Made by a program: the position numbers and the translations under genes
Source: Burkholderia contaminans
GTDB lineage: Bacteria; Pseudomonadota; Gammaproteobacteria; Burkholderiales; Burkholderiaceae
Direction of reading: 5' to 3'
Assembly: GCF_029633825.1 (NCBI RefSeq)
Contig: NZ_CP090643.1
Span: 186,001 to 250,000 of the forward strand
Length of the DNA: 64,000 nucleotides
In this document: positions 50,469-59,144 of the stretch, piece by piece
Numbering within the stretch: the first letter of the stretch is position 1
Layout of the letters: every line of letters begins with the position of its first letter
The notes under the pieces: generated by a model
Seen by the model: only the letters and a program-made list of their open reading frames with translations
Database searches by the model: none
What the model was told of the DNA's origin: nothing

Positions 50469-50822
50469 CATCTTACCGCCGTCAATCTAGGCATCGGCCG
50501 ACGCCGCGTGTGCCTCCGGAGCCTCGATTCGAACTCAGGCACCGCACCGCTCGCGCGCAGAGCTGAAACTCGGGACTGGAAAGCACTCAAGGGGGCCCGG
50601 CGGGGCATGCTTCATTCGAAGCATGCCCCGAGGACCTCGTTTCGCTGTTAATCACTTACCTGCTGGAGTCGAAAGAGCTATCGCGCCTTTTACGTCCAGA
50701 CCGCCGGTGATCCGGCGGCGCGAGTTCTACGGCACGGTGCCTCAGTCGAATACCCAGTCTCCCCGAGTGCCCTCGCGGCGACCTCTCGTTAGCAGAACGC
50801 TACATGCCTGCTTTTTGAGCTA
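50469..50822. other. Non-coding gap with strong hairpins
   Basis: No supported gene. A perfect 13-bp stem with ATTC loop (50601-50630) and a smaller CCGCCGG/CCGGCGG stem (50701-50718) stand between the end of the minus-strand gene at 50823 and the xre start. They may terminate transcription from the right, though without T tracts. Confidence 0.45.
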
Positions 50823-51212
50823 TCACGCCTCGTGTGGGAAACGGTCTTTCAGTGACTCATAGACCTCTTTGAGGGCATCCAACCCTCGTGTTGCAACCTG
50901 CTTATAGGCCGCGCGGTGATCCCCGGACAACATGAAATATTCACCACTGTCCCGATCAATCAACGCAGTTTCCGGTAGCTCACTATCGGACGCTACCTTG
51001 TACGAGACCATCCAGCCTGGCCCGGCGATCTGCATGTTGCCCGACCTGCCGGGTGCCCACTCCGGGACCTCAGAGAGGAAGCGGTCCAGTTGCCCAGCCA
51101 GTTCCAGATACGCTTCCGTCACCGAGCCAGCGTCCAGTTCCCGATTCCGGACCTTCGTGGCTACTTCGTAAAGAGCCACGGCGGATTGCAATGAGAGTTC
51201 GATTTTCGCCAT
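50823..51212 (-). CDS. Hypothetical protein (129 aa)
   Basis: ATG 51212 (MAKIELSLQSAVALYEVATK) with TGGGAAA. Acidic helical N-terminus and a small alpha-beta C-terminus (GWMVSYKVASDSELPETALI). 17 bp behind the next gene upstream, hence one operon. Unknown. Confidence 0.55.
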   Translation of the reverse strand: MAKIELSLQSAVALYEVATKVRNRELDAGSVTEAYLELAGQLDRFLSEVPEWAPGRSGNMQIAGPGWMVSYKVASDSELPETALIDRDSGEYFMLSGDHRAAYKQVATRGLDALKEVYESLKDRFPHEA

Positions 51213-51229
51213 TTCCCAGTTTCCCCGAG

Positions 51230-51694
51230 TCAAAGAGCAGTTGCGTTATCACTATCCGCCGGCCCGCCGGCGGCGCGTGATCTACGGAGCAGCTCCTCGA
51301 TTGCATACCCCATCTCACGCGGAAGCGGAGTATGTGTACCGGGTGCTGCCGCCCCCGCCACCCGCACCCATCCCTCCTGATGGTTCGCACCAGGCACGAG
51401 ATGGATAGTGCGGTCCGCTTCCTCATCTCCGAAGGCATCCATGCTGATACCGACCAGTGTGTCTGCAAACTCGGCGCCACACACATCACGGTCGAAGTCG
51501 ATCAGCGCCAATGCCTTGGATGCCGCATCTTCTGGTGACGACGCACCCTCTACGTTGACGGGAATTCGAACCACCACGAAAGCGTGCACGTGGTAGCCCG
51601 TATCCGCCGCCGGCGAAGATCGAGAGGGCGCATGCGACTCGGCCGTATCGAGGTTCCGGCGCCCACAAACGTTTCGTTCAGAATTGCCTTTCAT
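51230..51694 (-). CDS. Hypothetical protein (154 aa)
   Basis: ATG 51694 with AAGGGAG upstream. N-terminal Ser/Arg linker, then an alpha-beta domain (YHVHAFVVVRIPVNVEG, AASKALALIDFD) resembling small phage DUFs, then an Ala-rich tail. Function unknown. Confidence 0.55.
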   Translation of the reverse strand: MKGNSERNVCGRRNLDTAESHAPSRSSPAADTGYHVHAFVVVRIPVNVEGASSPEDAASKALALIDFDRDVCGAEFADTLVGISMDAFGDEEADRTIHLVPGANHQEGWVRVAGAAAPGTHTPLPREMGYAIEELLRRSRAAGGPADSDNATAL

Positions 51695-51742
51695 GAAGTC
51701 TCCCTTGTGCTCATCATCGAGCAGTTAAAAAGGAGAATGGAC

Positions 51743-51767
51743 CTTTCCGGTCTCTGGTACCGGAAAG
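51743..51767 (-). terminator. Hairpin between minus-strand genes
   Basis: CTTTCCGGT/ACCGGAAAG 9-bp stem with 7-nt loop, after the stop at 51892 and before the start at 51694. T run (TTTTT) only 12 nt further along the transcript. The surrounding 197 bp holds no gene. Confidence 0.5.
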
Positions 51768-51891
51768 CTTTGGAAGAGAGTTGAGATGCCGCTATCCAGG
51801 GGCGAGAGTGCCGATTGAACGGCTAGGGGGAGAATATCATCAACTCGATGGGCGCGGTCGCGGCAATCCTGTGCCCGCACCAGGCTGGCAG

Positions 51892-52473
51892 CTACTGCCG
51901 CGGGAAGAACCTCTCGTTGTACCCCGCCTGGTATCCCTGCCACCACATTGCAGCCTTAAACGCGTACTGGGCTCGATCGTATGGGCACTCCGGATGGGCC
52001 TTGCTCAAGGCCACTTCCCGCCCTTCCGCAAACTCCGTGTCACCGCGATCGCAGTCGACGGATTGATGGTCAGCCAGAATGTCGAAGCGATCCGTGCTGT
52101 AGCGCTCGAGCACTCCCGCCCAGTAAATGATCGAGGGCAGATGCGCGTAGCCTGTTCGCACTGGGCAGTTGATCCGATCGACAAGCACGTTTCGAAGATA
52201 GTTGGCCAATGCCGCGGCTGGCCAGTCGTTGGTCAGCCGTGCAAGGTCGTTGCGACGCCTTGCGATGATCAGCGCGACAAGGTCCGGACGGTAGTCACTG
52301 AGGAAGCTAAGGACCTTGCCATCCGCCGCCGCGACGCGGGCGGCGTGTTGAGCTAGCTCCAGAAGCACTCCGACCGCCGACGATGGGTCCTTCTCATCGA
52401 GAGTACTCACCACCCCTCGCACCTCCCAGTCATGTTGAGAGGCAGCCCCAAGGCGCTCCAAAAGCCACTTCAT
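51892..52473 (-). CDS. Hypothetical protein (193 aa)
   Basis: ATG 52473 overlaps the upstream stop by 4 bp. Mixed helical; CPVRTGYAHLPSIIYWAG in the middle and an aromatic C-terminus (AAMWWQGYQAGYNERFF) that resembles ribosome-modulation-like or GYxAG phage motifs. Unassigned. Confidence 0.55.
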   Translation of the reverse strand: MKWLLERLGAASQHDWEVRGVVSTLDEKDPSSAVGVLLELAQHAARVAAADGKVLSFLSDYRPDLVALIIARRRNDLARLTNDWPAAALANYLRNVLVDRINCPVRTGYAHLPSIIYWAGVLERYSTDRFDILADHQSVDCDRGDTEFAEGREVALSKAHPECPYDRAQYAFKAAMWWQGYQAGYNERFFPRQ

Positions 52474-52658
52474 GGCGGGGCGAGGACCTCGTCACGTGCC
52501 TTCTCACGCGCCTCCAGTTCTCGAATCCGATCGACGAGTTCATTTCGCGCCGCCCGATCGAGCCAACGCTCTCGCGCGCCAACGGCACCGTCGGCGCTTT
52601 CCTCGGAGCCAACGTCAAAGGTCGATTGCAGGTACTGGTCGCTGTCCTGTCGATTCAT
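52470..52658 (-). CDS. Small acidic protein (62 aa)
   Basis: ATG 52658 (MNRQDSDQYLQSTFD); weak SD. C-terminal charged helix (RNELVDRIRELEAREKARDE) may form a coiled coil. Coupled to the next gene by ATGA overlap. Confidence 0.5.
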   Translation of the reverse strand: MNRQDSDQYLQSTFDVGSEESADGAVGARERWLDRAARNELVDRIRELEAREKARDEVLAPP

Positions 52659-52798
52659 AGCTTGTATTTCCGTGTTGGTCGGTCGAGCAATGGTGATCGG
52701 ACGGCCCACTTCGACCTTGAGGCTCAGTCAACGAGTTGAGTTGAGGGTGTAGTCGAGATTCTCGGCATGGACCAGGATCTAACCTCGGTGACCGCCAC

Positions 52799-53554
52799 TC
52801 ACGATGACGCGCGTCCGGCTTCGTAGATCGATCGTGGCGGCGCGGGCTTCGTGTTCAGAGCAACCGCCGCCGCGTTGCAGTCGGTAACCAAAACGCCCTT
52901 GTTGCAAGCAAGCCAGAGCACGCTATCGACCACGGGGATACTGTCCCCTGTCGCTCGAGCGAGCGAGTCACAGAGCGCCATGCATGCCTGAAACCGAACC
53001 CCCGACGGCACCACAGGCCGATCGGGGATTCCGCATAGTCGTGCGAGCCATAGATCTGGCTTGCATACCGCTGCCCCAAAATTCTTCGCGAGTTGGTACT
53101 TCGTAACCTCCCCGACGAAGGGGATCCCGCGGCACCATTCGAGCAACTGGACGACATCCCCCGTAGACAGAGTGTCCTGCAGCGTCATGAAGTCGGCCTC
53201 CCGCTCCCGCCAAGCGCGTTCGATCGCGGCAGCCTTCGCCCGGTAACCGAACGCCGTGACAACGGGCTCGCCGGCGCGAATCGCGCGGAACACCTTGGCC
53301 TCGATCGTCCTGGCCGCCTGAGCTGAGCGGCCCGCGCAGAGGATGATCCAGATGACCTCGCAAGCCATGTCCTCGGCGTTCATCGGAGGACGGGTGCCAT
53401 TCAATGACCATTCGATCATCCGAGGAGCATCAGGGTCATTCGCAAGAAGCCACCCACGGGCGGCGCGGTACATGTCTGCCGGCACCCGGTCCTCCGGTCG
53501 TGGGAGCCTTAGATCAAGCATTGCGGTCCGGGCCGGTGATCTCGTCGTCACCAT
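52799..53554 (-). CDS. HhH-GPD DNA-glycosylase-like protein (251 aa)
   Basis: The core is helical. CRGIPFVGEVTKYQLAKNFG fits the helix-hairpin-helix of HhH-GPD glycosylases, followed by KPDLWLARL, where the Asp matches the conserved catalytic Asp. The Lys just after VGEVT suits a bifunctional enzyme. Likely excises modified bases; could also be a phage-type relative with another target. Start ATG 53554, overlapping the upstream gene by 7 bp. Confidence 0.68.
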   Translation of the reverse strand: MVTTRSPARTAMLDLRLPRPEDRVPADMYRAARGWLLANDPDAPRMIEWSLNGTRPPMNAEDMACEVIWIILCAGRSAQAARTIEAKVFRAIRAGEPVVTAFGYRAKAAAIERAWREREADFMTLQDTLSTGDVVQLLEWCRGIPFVGEVTKYQLAKNFGAAVCKPDLWLARLCGIPDRPVVPSGVRFQACMALCDSLARATGDSIPVVDSVLWLACNKGVLVTDCNAAAVALNTKPAPPRSIYEAGRASS

Positions 53555-53961
53555 GACCGTGCATCACCCATCCTGCTGGTGACGCGCTTCTGATCGCGCC
53601 GCATCGCTAGCATTGCCGAACCAGCCAAGGAGCCAACGCACAGCATCAATGCCCCGTAGTAGACGGCCGACGCGCCCCAATTCGAAACCAACTCAACCAC
53701 CGCAGCGATTTGTGAATTGCTCATGCCGGCGACGCCGCGAAGTGGTGCGAACAAGCGGTCAATCACCGTGCCGATTGCTTCGAGAGACGGCATCCCTCTC
53801 CCCTGTAACGCTTCTTGCAGCGCGTGGGCTGGGACGGCTTCGACCATTTGGAGCACCATTACAGGAATAAGCGATGCACCGGCTATCAACGAAAGGAACC
53901 GCTCCGCTCGTGAAGGAGAGATTGGCTTGTCGTCGACGGTATGACGGAAGAACGAGTTCAT
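53548..53961 (-). CDS. Membrane protein (137 aa)
   Basis: ATG 53961 with CAGGAGAT. Cytosolic N-terminus, first helix FLSLIAGASLIPVMVLQMV, second near the C-terminus (YYGALMLCVGSLAGSAMLAM), basic tail. Unknown role. Confidence 0.55.
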   Translation of the reverse strand: MNSFFRHTVDDKPISPSRAERFLSLIAGASLIPVMVLQMVEAVPAHALQEALQGRGMPSLEAIGTVIDRLFAPLRGVAGMSNSQIAAVVELVSNWGASAVYYGALMLCVGSLAGSAMLAMRRDQKRVTSRMGDARSW

Positions 53962-54025
53962 TGCTATCTCCTGGCGGGTAGTTGGCCCAAGTCACGAGGC
54001 GCGGGGCAGCGCACGATGTTGATCG

Positions 54026-54049
54026 GGTCGCCATCGCGCGATGGCGACC
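54026..54049. terminator. Perfect 24-bp palindrome between genes
   Basis: GGTCGCCATC/GATGGCGACC around GCGC, in the gap after the stop at 54118 and before the start at 53961. It forms a 10-bp stem; no T tract, so a protein-binding site is also possible. Confidence 0.5.
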
Positions 54050-54117
54050 ATGCTTAGTCGGTCACGCAACTCGCCGCCGACAGAAGGTAAGGTCGCGGGA
54101 GTCACGTCGCTTGTGCA

Positions 54118-54852
54118 CTAAGAGGCTTTCCGGGCTTCGTTCCCAGCCGCCGGTCGCGTGCAGAGCTTGAAGAGCCGAGCCCACATAAAACTGAACGGCA
54201 TAAAGGCGATTACGCAAACTCCGGCAACGAAGAGGACGTCGCGAACACCCTTGAGCTCCACCCGCCCCTCTGCATTCGCCTCCTTCAAGTCTTCTCGTAC
54301 GCGCCCCACCGCGAGGTCGTACAGCGCAAAGCAACCGATCACACCCGTGACCAGCACCGCGATCAACCACTTCATGTAATCCTGCGTGGCGCGATTGAGC
54401 GCAGCCGCCGCGGGATCTGGCTTCCGGCGCGCAATCCAGCCGTCGCACTTCTTCTCCAGCTTAAGCCACTGTGCCGGTGTGATTTCCCTCTGATCCTTCA
54501 GACTCACCCACTTCTCATTGGCGTTGGCGAGCCGCGCGGCTGCGTCCTCGAGGCGGCCGGGAGCAACCTTGCGAGGGTCACCATCACAGACGAGCAACGT
54601 ATCTCGAGCACTCTGCTCGGCTGACATCAAGGTGATCATCAAGTTGAGTTGCGCTGAAGATCGATTGGCTATGAAACCGCCCCACTCCAGCGGTAACAGG
54701 CCGGCCGCGACGACAGCGGCAAACACCGCCACGTTGAAGCGCAACGGGACCTTCTTCACCCACCGAAGAAATGCATACAGAAGCGGGTACGAGATGATGA
54801 CGGCAAAGCCAGCGACGAGCAGGTGAGGAGTCAGCGAATCGTCATTGAGCAT
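54118..54852 (-). CDS. Membrane protein (244 aa)
   Basis: ATG 54852 with GGGAAA. About five membrane segments: two at the N-terminus (LLVAGFAVIISYPLLYAFL; FNVAVFAAVVAAGLLPL), a long soluble periplasmic or cytosolic loop with two cysteines, then WLIAVLVTGVIGCFALYDL and VLFVAGVCVIAFMPFSFMW. No family recognised. Confidence 0.6.
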   Translation of the reverse strand: MLNDDSLTPHLLVAGFAVIISYPLLYAFLRWVKKVPLRFNVAVFAAVVAAGLLPLEWGGFIANRSSAQLNLMITLMSAEQSARDTLLVCDGDPRKVAPGRLEDAAARLANANEKWVSLKDQREITPAQWLKLEKKCDGWIARRKPDPAAAALNRATQDYMKWLIAVLVTGVIGCFALYDLAVGRVREDLKEANAEGRVELKGVRDVLFVAGVCVIAFMPFSFMWARLFKLCTRPAAGNEARKAS

Positions 54853-54882
54853 CAGATATTTTCCCAACAGAACCAACTGTCG

Positions 54883-55107
54883 CTATCGGATAGCGTTCCA
54901 CCCGGCGTGCAAGATATGCGCGGCGGCACCTCCGCAAACGGCGACCGAGAGTCCCATGAAAAGCCAACCGAAGAACCGCTCGCCGTTCGCGACCATCACC
55001 TGCCCGAGCGTCACGCCCAAGTAACCCGTCGCTCCAGCCGCGCATACGACCGTCGCGCACACTACGAATGGGATCCACCGCGGCGGCTGTTCGTCGCTCA
55101 TAGCCAT
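54883..55107 (-). CDS. Small membrane protein (74 aa)
   Basis: Three in-frame ATGs (55113, 55107, 55101) follow GGAGGGG; 55107 has the best spacing. Two membrane helices (IPFVVCATVVCAAGATGYLG and FFGWLFMGLSVAVCGGAAA). Unknown. Confidence 0.55.
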   Translation of the reverse strand: MAMSDEQPPRWIPFVVCATVVCAAGATGYLGVTLGQVMVANGERFFGWLFMGLSVAVCGGAAAHILHAGWNAIR

Positions 55108-55289
55108 ATCCATTCCCCTCCGTATTCTCCGAAGAGCCATACATTCGAACACGAGTCCAGAAAGCGCCTAAACATAGCGCCTGGCGGTCCACCAGCGCGG
55201 GCCGCCGCTGCGAAAGGTCATCGTTTGCGGGGAGCACTTTCGATGGCGCGGAGATATCGGTATTCGAGTCCTCCGCACGGTGATCTGGA

Positions 55290-56057
55290 CTAGGCCCTGG
55301 CCGCTCGCGCCGAGCGGCGTGCACGCTCACGTGCTCGATACCACCCCGCCATGTCGGGCTGAAATTGCGACACTTCGCCGTTGCTCTCTCGCGAAATCGT
55401 CATACTCCCCGTCGCCGCCACTTTGAGCTCCTGGCGCAGAAGATCGCCGAGAGCTTCGAGATAGACGTTACGCGCCCCGTACGTTTGCCCACCGAAGCCC
55501 ATACGCAGCAGAAACGCCACCAAACAGATGTTGATAAGCATCCAGATCGCCACCGACACCCCGTGCTGTAGCTGCTGGAGTGACGAGCTCCGCACACTAC
55601 TGAAGGTCTCGACGAGCGAATCCGGCGCGATCATGGCCCACCCGAGAATCAGCCAGAACGTGACAGCCGGAATCGTGGACACGAACAGGTCGAACATGCG
55701 AAGAGGCACGCCGAACAAGTTGACCGCTTGAGTAGCCATGTTCCGCCAGTTATCTGCAACCGTGTCCTGCAGCGCAGCGAGCCGATCGTCGGAGATCGTG
55801 CCGACGTGCACTTTGTTCATGTAGACGTCCCACACGACATTCTCGGCATCGCTTGCGGGACGGCTCGCCCGCTCCGCAAGTGATCCACGATAGCTGCGAA
55901 GCAAGCGAGTGCCGAGCAGAAAGAATGGCACGCTGAGCAGCGCACTGCCACCAGCGAGCAGGAGATTGCCGCGGTTGAACAGTAGATTCAGGGCGAAGAT
56001 CGAGATCGCAACGACTATCGATGCGATGATGACCGTTTTCCGATTGTTGTCGAACAT
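55290..56057 (-). CDS. Membrane protein (255 aa)
   Basis: ATG 56057 with TGGAGC. Two N-terminal helices (TVIIASIVVAISIFALNLLF, LLLAGGSALLSVPFFLLG), a soluble region, then VTFWLILGWAMIAPDSLV and VAIWMLINICLVAFLLRMGF, and a basic C-terminus. I recall similar proteins in conjugative plasmids but cannot name a family. Confidence 0.6.
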   Translation of the reverse strand: MFDNNRKTVIIASIVVAISIFALNLLFNRGNLLLAGGSALLSVPFFLLGTRLLRSYRGSLAERASRPASDAENVVWDVYMNKVHVGTISDDRLAALQDTVADNWRNMATQAVNLFGVPLRMFDLFVSTIPAVTFWLILGWAMIAPDSLVETFSSVRSSSLQQLQHGVSVAIWMLINICLVAFLLRMGFGGQTYGARNVYLEALGDLLRQELKVAATGSMTISRESNGEVSQFQPDMAGWYRARERARRSARAARA

Positions 56058-56163
56058 AGTCAGCTCCAGAGATTTTGCCGACCGCGCCCGGCGGCCGGCG
56101 ACGGAGTTCGAAGGGGCTTAACTGCCTTGCGCCCTCCAGACTTCGGCAGGAAAGTGCGAATGG

Positions 56164-56676
56164 TCAGGGTTTGCGGGCAGCTCGATCGAGGATCTCTGCG
56201 TCGGCATTGGTGGCGCCCTTCACCCGCCAAGCAGGGCTCCAGCGGTGTTTCGCCGCCGCCTTCGGGTCGTTGATATCTGCGATGCACTCGCGGATCAGGT
56301 CCCCGAGGTTGTACATGAGCTCGCCCAACGACAGGCCCACCTGCTCTCGCTGCTTCTCGATCGGTGCGAGCTCCCCGTCAAACCAGAAGATCAGCGCTCC
56401 ACTTGCCCATCCCCCGTCGCTATGAGACGAGAACGTCACGACCTCGGGCCCTTCATACTCGTCCGGATCCTCGGGCAATGCGCTGATCACCGCGCGATCG
56501 TCGCTTGAGCTGAGGTACTCCACCAGCTCACCAGGAAGCGTCTCGGAAAGGCGCGACAGCAGGTCGATGTTGTTGAACGTCTCGTTGACGTAGACGGTGG
56601 CTTCGAGACCGGCCGGCGTGTCTTCGTCCGCCTCGATCATCCGCAGCTCGAGCGCGCCCCATGGGAACTCGAGCAA
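56164..56676 (-). CDS. Hypothetical acidic protein (158-170 aa)
   Basis: TTG 56676 or ATG 56640 as start. Beta-rich (ATVYVNETFNNIDLLSRLSE; VVTFSSHSDGGWASGALIFW) with an acidic Asp/Glu loop and a helical C-terminus. Unknown; no Cys ligands. Confidence 0.5.
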   Translation of the reverse strand: MLEFPWGALELRMIEADEDTPAGLEATVYVNETFNNIDLLSRLSETLPGELVEYLSSSDDRAVISALPEDPDEYEGPEVVTFSSHSDGGWASGALIFWFDGELAPIEKQREQVGLSLGELMYNLGDLIRECIADINDPKAAAKHRWSPAWRVKGATNADAEILDRAARKP

Positions 56677-56700
56677 GGGAACCGGCTTTCGAACTTCCGC

Positions 56701-56865
56701 TTAAATAGCCACCCGGTCGCCGGCGTCATCGGAATCGAGCTCGTCTTCCAGACGTTCAGCAATCACCTGATCCGGCAGGGGCGCGTGCGGGAGCGCACGC
56801 AGGTCACCTGCCTTCAGACATTCAAGCAACTGCCCTTCCGCTACTTCCATCTCTGCTTCAGTCAT
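56701..56865 (-). CDS. Small acidic protein (54 aa)
   Basis: ATG 56865 with AAGGAG, stop TAA at 56701. Acidic (AERLEDELDSDDAGDRVAI). It lies between flhC and the preceding gene with 11 bp to the flhC stop, so co-transcribed with flhDC. Confidence 0.6.
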   Translation of the reverse strand: MTEAEMEVAEGQLLECLKAGDLRALPHAPLPDQVIAERLEDELDSDDAGDRVAI

Positions 56866-56876
56866 GAGTCGACTCC

Positions 56877-57488
56877 TTAGATCGTGTGAAGGTCGTGTGT
56901 ATTCGTCAACGGTGCCGGCACCGGCGGCGCGAAGTCAGCCGACTTGCGGGTCTTTCCCGCTCGTGACGGCGGCGCGCACAGGCCACAGACGAAGTTGTGT
57001 TGAGGATCGTGTGCGTGCGCTACGAAATCGCCGCCGCAGCGAGTACATGAGGACGTGGTGAGCAACCCGGAATCGAAGAAGCGCACCAGCGTCCAGGCGC
57101 GGGTGAAGGTGAGAATCGCCTCACCGTCAGACAGTGAAACGTTCTCAAGGTAGAGCCGGTAGCTCTTCACGAGAGCCTGGATCGGGTCGCAGCCACCCTG
57201 TTGACGCATGAAGCGGTGGATGTTGTAGAACAGCGAGGAGTGAACGTTTGGCAGCCACGTCATGAACCAGTCTGCTGAGAACGGCAACATTCCCTTCGGA
57301 GGCGACACACCCTTCAGTTCCTTGTAGAGCTTGATGAGGCGGTCTCGCGACAATCGCGTCTCCGACTCAAGCAACTGCAGTCGCGCACCCAGCTCGATGA
57401 GCTCGATGGCGAGGACGATCTCGCGGATCTCACCCATAACGGTCTTTCGTCCCGGGCCGCCTGCCTTCGCGTCATTCTCGCGCCTCAC
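56877..57488 (-). CDS. flhC: FlhC-family transcriptional regulator
   Basis: 203 residues, GTG start overlapping flhD by [24 protein letters not shown] and [15 protein letters not shown] are FlhC hallmarks; four zinc-binding cysteines (148, 151, 168, 171) in CTRCGGDFV...CGLC. C-terminal APPVPAPL tail is an addition. FlhC with FlhD forms the FlhD4C2 activator of flagellar class II promoters; in mobile elements homologues (SetCD, AcaCD) activate transfer genes. No flagellar gene is in this window. Confidence 0.95.
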   Translation of the reverse strand: MRRENDAKAGGPGRKTVMGEIREIVLAIELIELGARLQLLESETRLSRDRLIKLYKELKGVSPPKGMLPFSADWFMTWLPNVHSSLFYNIHRFMRQQGGCDPIQALVKSYRLYLENVSLSDGEAILTFTRAWTLVRFFDSGLLTTSSCTRCGGDFVAHAHDPQHNFVCGLCAPPSRAGKTRKSADFAPPVPAPLTNTHDLHTI

Positions 57489-57811
57489 CGGAACGCCTCC
57501 ACCGGTTGGGCCGCGAGCAGGATCGCTGCATGCATCTGTGTCGGCGTGGCGCCGCGGCCCTTATCCGCGATGGCGGACAGAAATATCTGCTCGTCCATCC
57601 GAAATCGGCAGAGCGGATTGCTGACGGCCGCGAGCTTGACTGTCTGCGCGAGCGTCAGGCCCTCGATCAGTTCAGCGATCTCGGACGACACGCCGAGGCG
57701 GAACATCGCCATTGCTCGGTCTTCGCGCAGGAGGCGCTGGGCAAGGAGCAAGTACGAGAGGTTTAGCTCTCGGATTTCGGTGATCACGCCATCAGGATTC
57801 GCTTCGGTCAT
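57485..57811 (-). CDS. flhD: FlhD-family transcriptional regulator
   Basis: 108 residues, ATG 57811 with [41 protein letters not shown] and [15 protein letters not shown] match FlhD. Translation coupled to flhC. See the flhC entry for the mobile-element role. Confidence 0.93.
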   Translation of the reverse strand: MTEANPDGVITEIRELNLSYLLLAQRLLREDRAMAMFRLGVSSEIAELIEGLTLAQTVKLAAVSNPLCRFRMDEQIFLSAIADKGRGATPTQMHAAILLAAQPVEAFR

Positions 57812-57879
57812 TGAGGCCTTCAGGGCGCCGCCCAGGGTGGAGTGGTGAAAGGTCAGGGTTTGCGGGGAGGCCGCGCTCG

Positions 57880-58404
57880 CTAGTTTTCTTTCTCGCTTCC
57901 ATCCACAAGAGACGCTGTCACGTCGATGGAATGCGGAGCTACGTGTCCTCGTCGATCGACGGCCGGCGGCGCGGAGGATCGCGGTATCACGTTCTCCCAT
58001 GAACTCCCCTTCTGGCCTGGCTCATTGCTACCAGTGCACGCGTTCAGGTGATTCGTTGCGTGGGGGCACCGCTTGTTGCCGCACGACTGACAAAGGATCA
58101 TTCGCATGTCCTCGAACGTGTTCGGCCGGCAAGCCTCGCACCAGCAGTCCGGCAACGCGCCGCCAGCGACCGAGCCGAACGCATCGCTGGGGGCCGTCAG
58201 GCCATTGCCTTCCGCAGCCTCCATCGATGGATTTCTGCTCAGGAACCCCAGAGCGTCGGTGTGAGGTGCCCTCTTCGCGGCGTTCGATTCATCGACGCTA
58301 TCCAGCACGGCGATCGCCCGCTCGATCAGTGCCCTGACTCGCAACGGCACGTCAATGCGGCCGAGGTCTCTGAGCTCTTGCGCAATGGTGCGCGGCGTAT
58401 CCAT
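57880..58404 (-). CDS. Cys-rich phage-type protein (174 aa)
   Basis: ATG 58404. Helical N-terminus; then CWCEAC, CQSCGNKRCPH and NACTGSNEPGQKGS. I recall this last block from uncharacterised phage proteins in Burkholderia. At least seven Cys/His ligands imply two zinc sites. Divergent from the gene at 58617; the 212-bp gap between them should hold both promoters. Confidence 0.6.
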   Translation of the reverse strand: MDTPRTIAQELRDLGRIDVPLRVRALIERAIAVLDSVDESNAAKRAPHTDALGFLSRNPSMEAAEGNGLTAPSDAFGSVAGGALPDCWCEACRPNTFEDMRMILCQSCGNKRCPHATNHLNACTGSNEPGQKGSSWENVIPRSSAPPAVDRRGHVAPHSIDVTASLVDGSEKEN

Positions 58405-58616
58405 GGGCATGCCTGCGGTTCCGTCAAAGTCCAGTGGTCCTGGCGTAGCCGCTCAAATGCAGCGCCGCGCCCAATTATTGGCCTTGCCCCGTCAGGTGGA
58501 GAGTGCAAATGCCGCCCGGGAAGCGGGGTCTTTCCGACAGCCATGTCCGGTGGACGACTTGCATTGAAATCCTGACCTGTAGCCTCGACGGATCAACGGC
58601 TTTGATAGAGGAAGGT

Positions 58617-59102
58617 ATGGCGAAGGGGTTTCGAATCTCTGAGGCAGAGTACGAAGCGCTACGAAAGCGCAATGGCTCGCGTGGAGTGGCGGCCGATCAG
58701 CAGAGAAGCTCTCTGGTTCTTCCTGAGGCGCTCACGCTAGCCCCCCCGCCGAAGCCGGAGGATCGCATGCTCGCGCTCGGGAGGCTTCCTGATGGCGTGA
58801 TGAACAAGACGGAAAGTGACTACGGTACCGTCCTCGAAATGGAGCGAAGGGCCGGTGCTATCACCTGGTTCGGGTTCGAGCCGATCAAGTTGCGGCTGGG
58901 TAAGAATGCCTTCTACACACCGGACTACGGCGCCCTACTGGCGTGCGGAGTGCTCGAACTCCGGGAGGTGAAGGGATACTGGAGAGAGGACGCACGCGTG
59001 AAGATCAAAGCTGCGGCTCACATCTATCCCTTCTTCCGCTTCGTGGCGGTCACCAAGATCCCTTTGCGGGCCGGCGGAGGCTGGCGGCGCGAGGAGTTCT
59101 AG
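58617..59102 (+). CDS. DUF1064-like PD-(D/E)XK endonuclease
   Basis: 161 residues from ATG 58617 with GAGGAAGG. LGKNAFYTPDYGALL then LELREVKGYWREDARVK gives the P-D...E-x-K catalytic core; the preceding ITWFGFEPIKLRL strand is typical of DUF1064 phage nucleases (VRR/RuvC-like Holliday or homing-type). Single-domain size normal for the family. Confidence 0.78.
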   Translation: MAKGFRISEAEYEALRKRNGSRGVAADQQRSSLVLPEALTLAPPPKPEDRMLALGRLPDGVMNKTESDYGTVLEMERRAGAITWFGFEPIKLRLGKNAFYTPDYGALLACGVLELREVKGYWREDARVKIKAAAHIYPFFRFVAVTKIPLRAGGGWRREEF

Positions 59103-59144
59103 GCACCGCGCCGTCTCAGCCGCATAAACCTCCGAGGGGGCCGT

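Noticed and set aside
50510..50560. tRNA-like T-loop sequence (TTCGAAC context)
   Set aside because: Flanking bases do not form a 5-bp T-stem or an acceptor stem on either strand; no tRNA or tRNA-derived att site can be supported.
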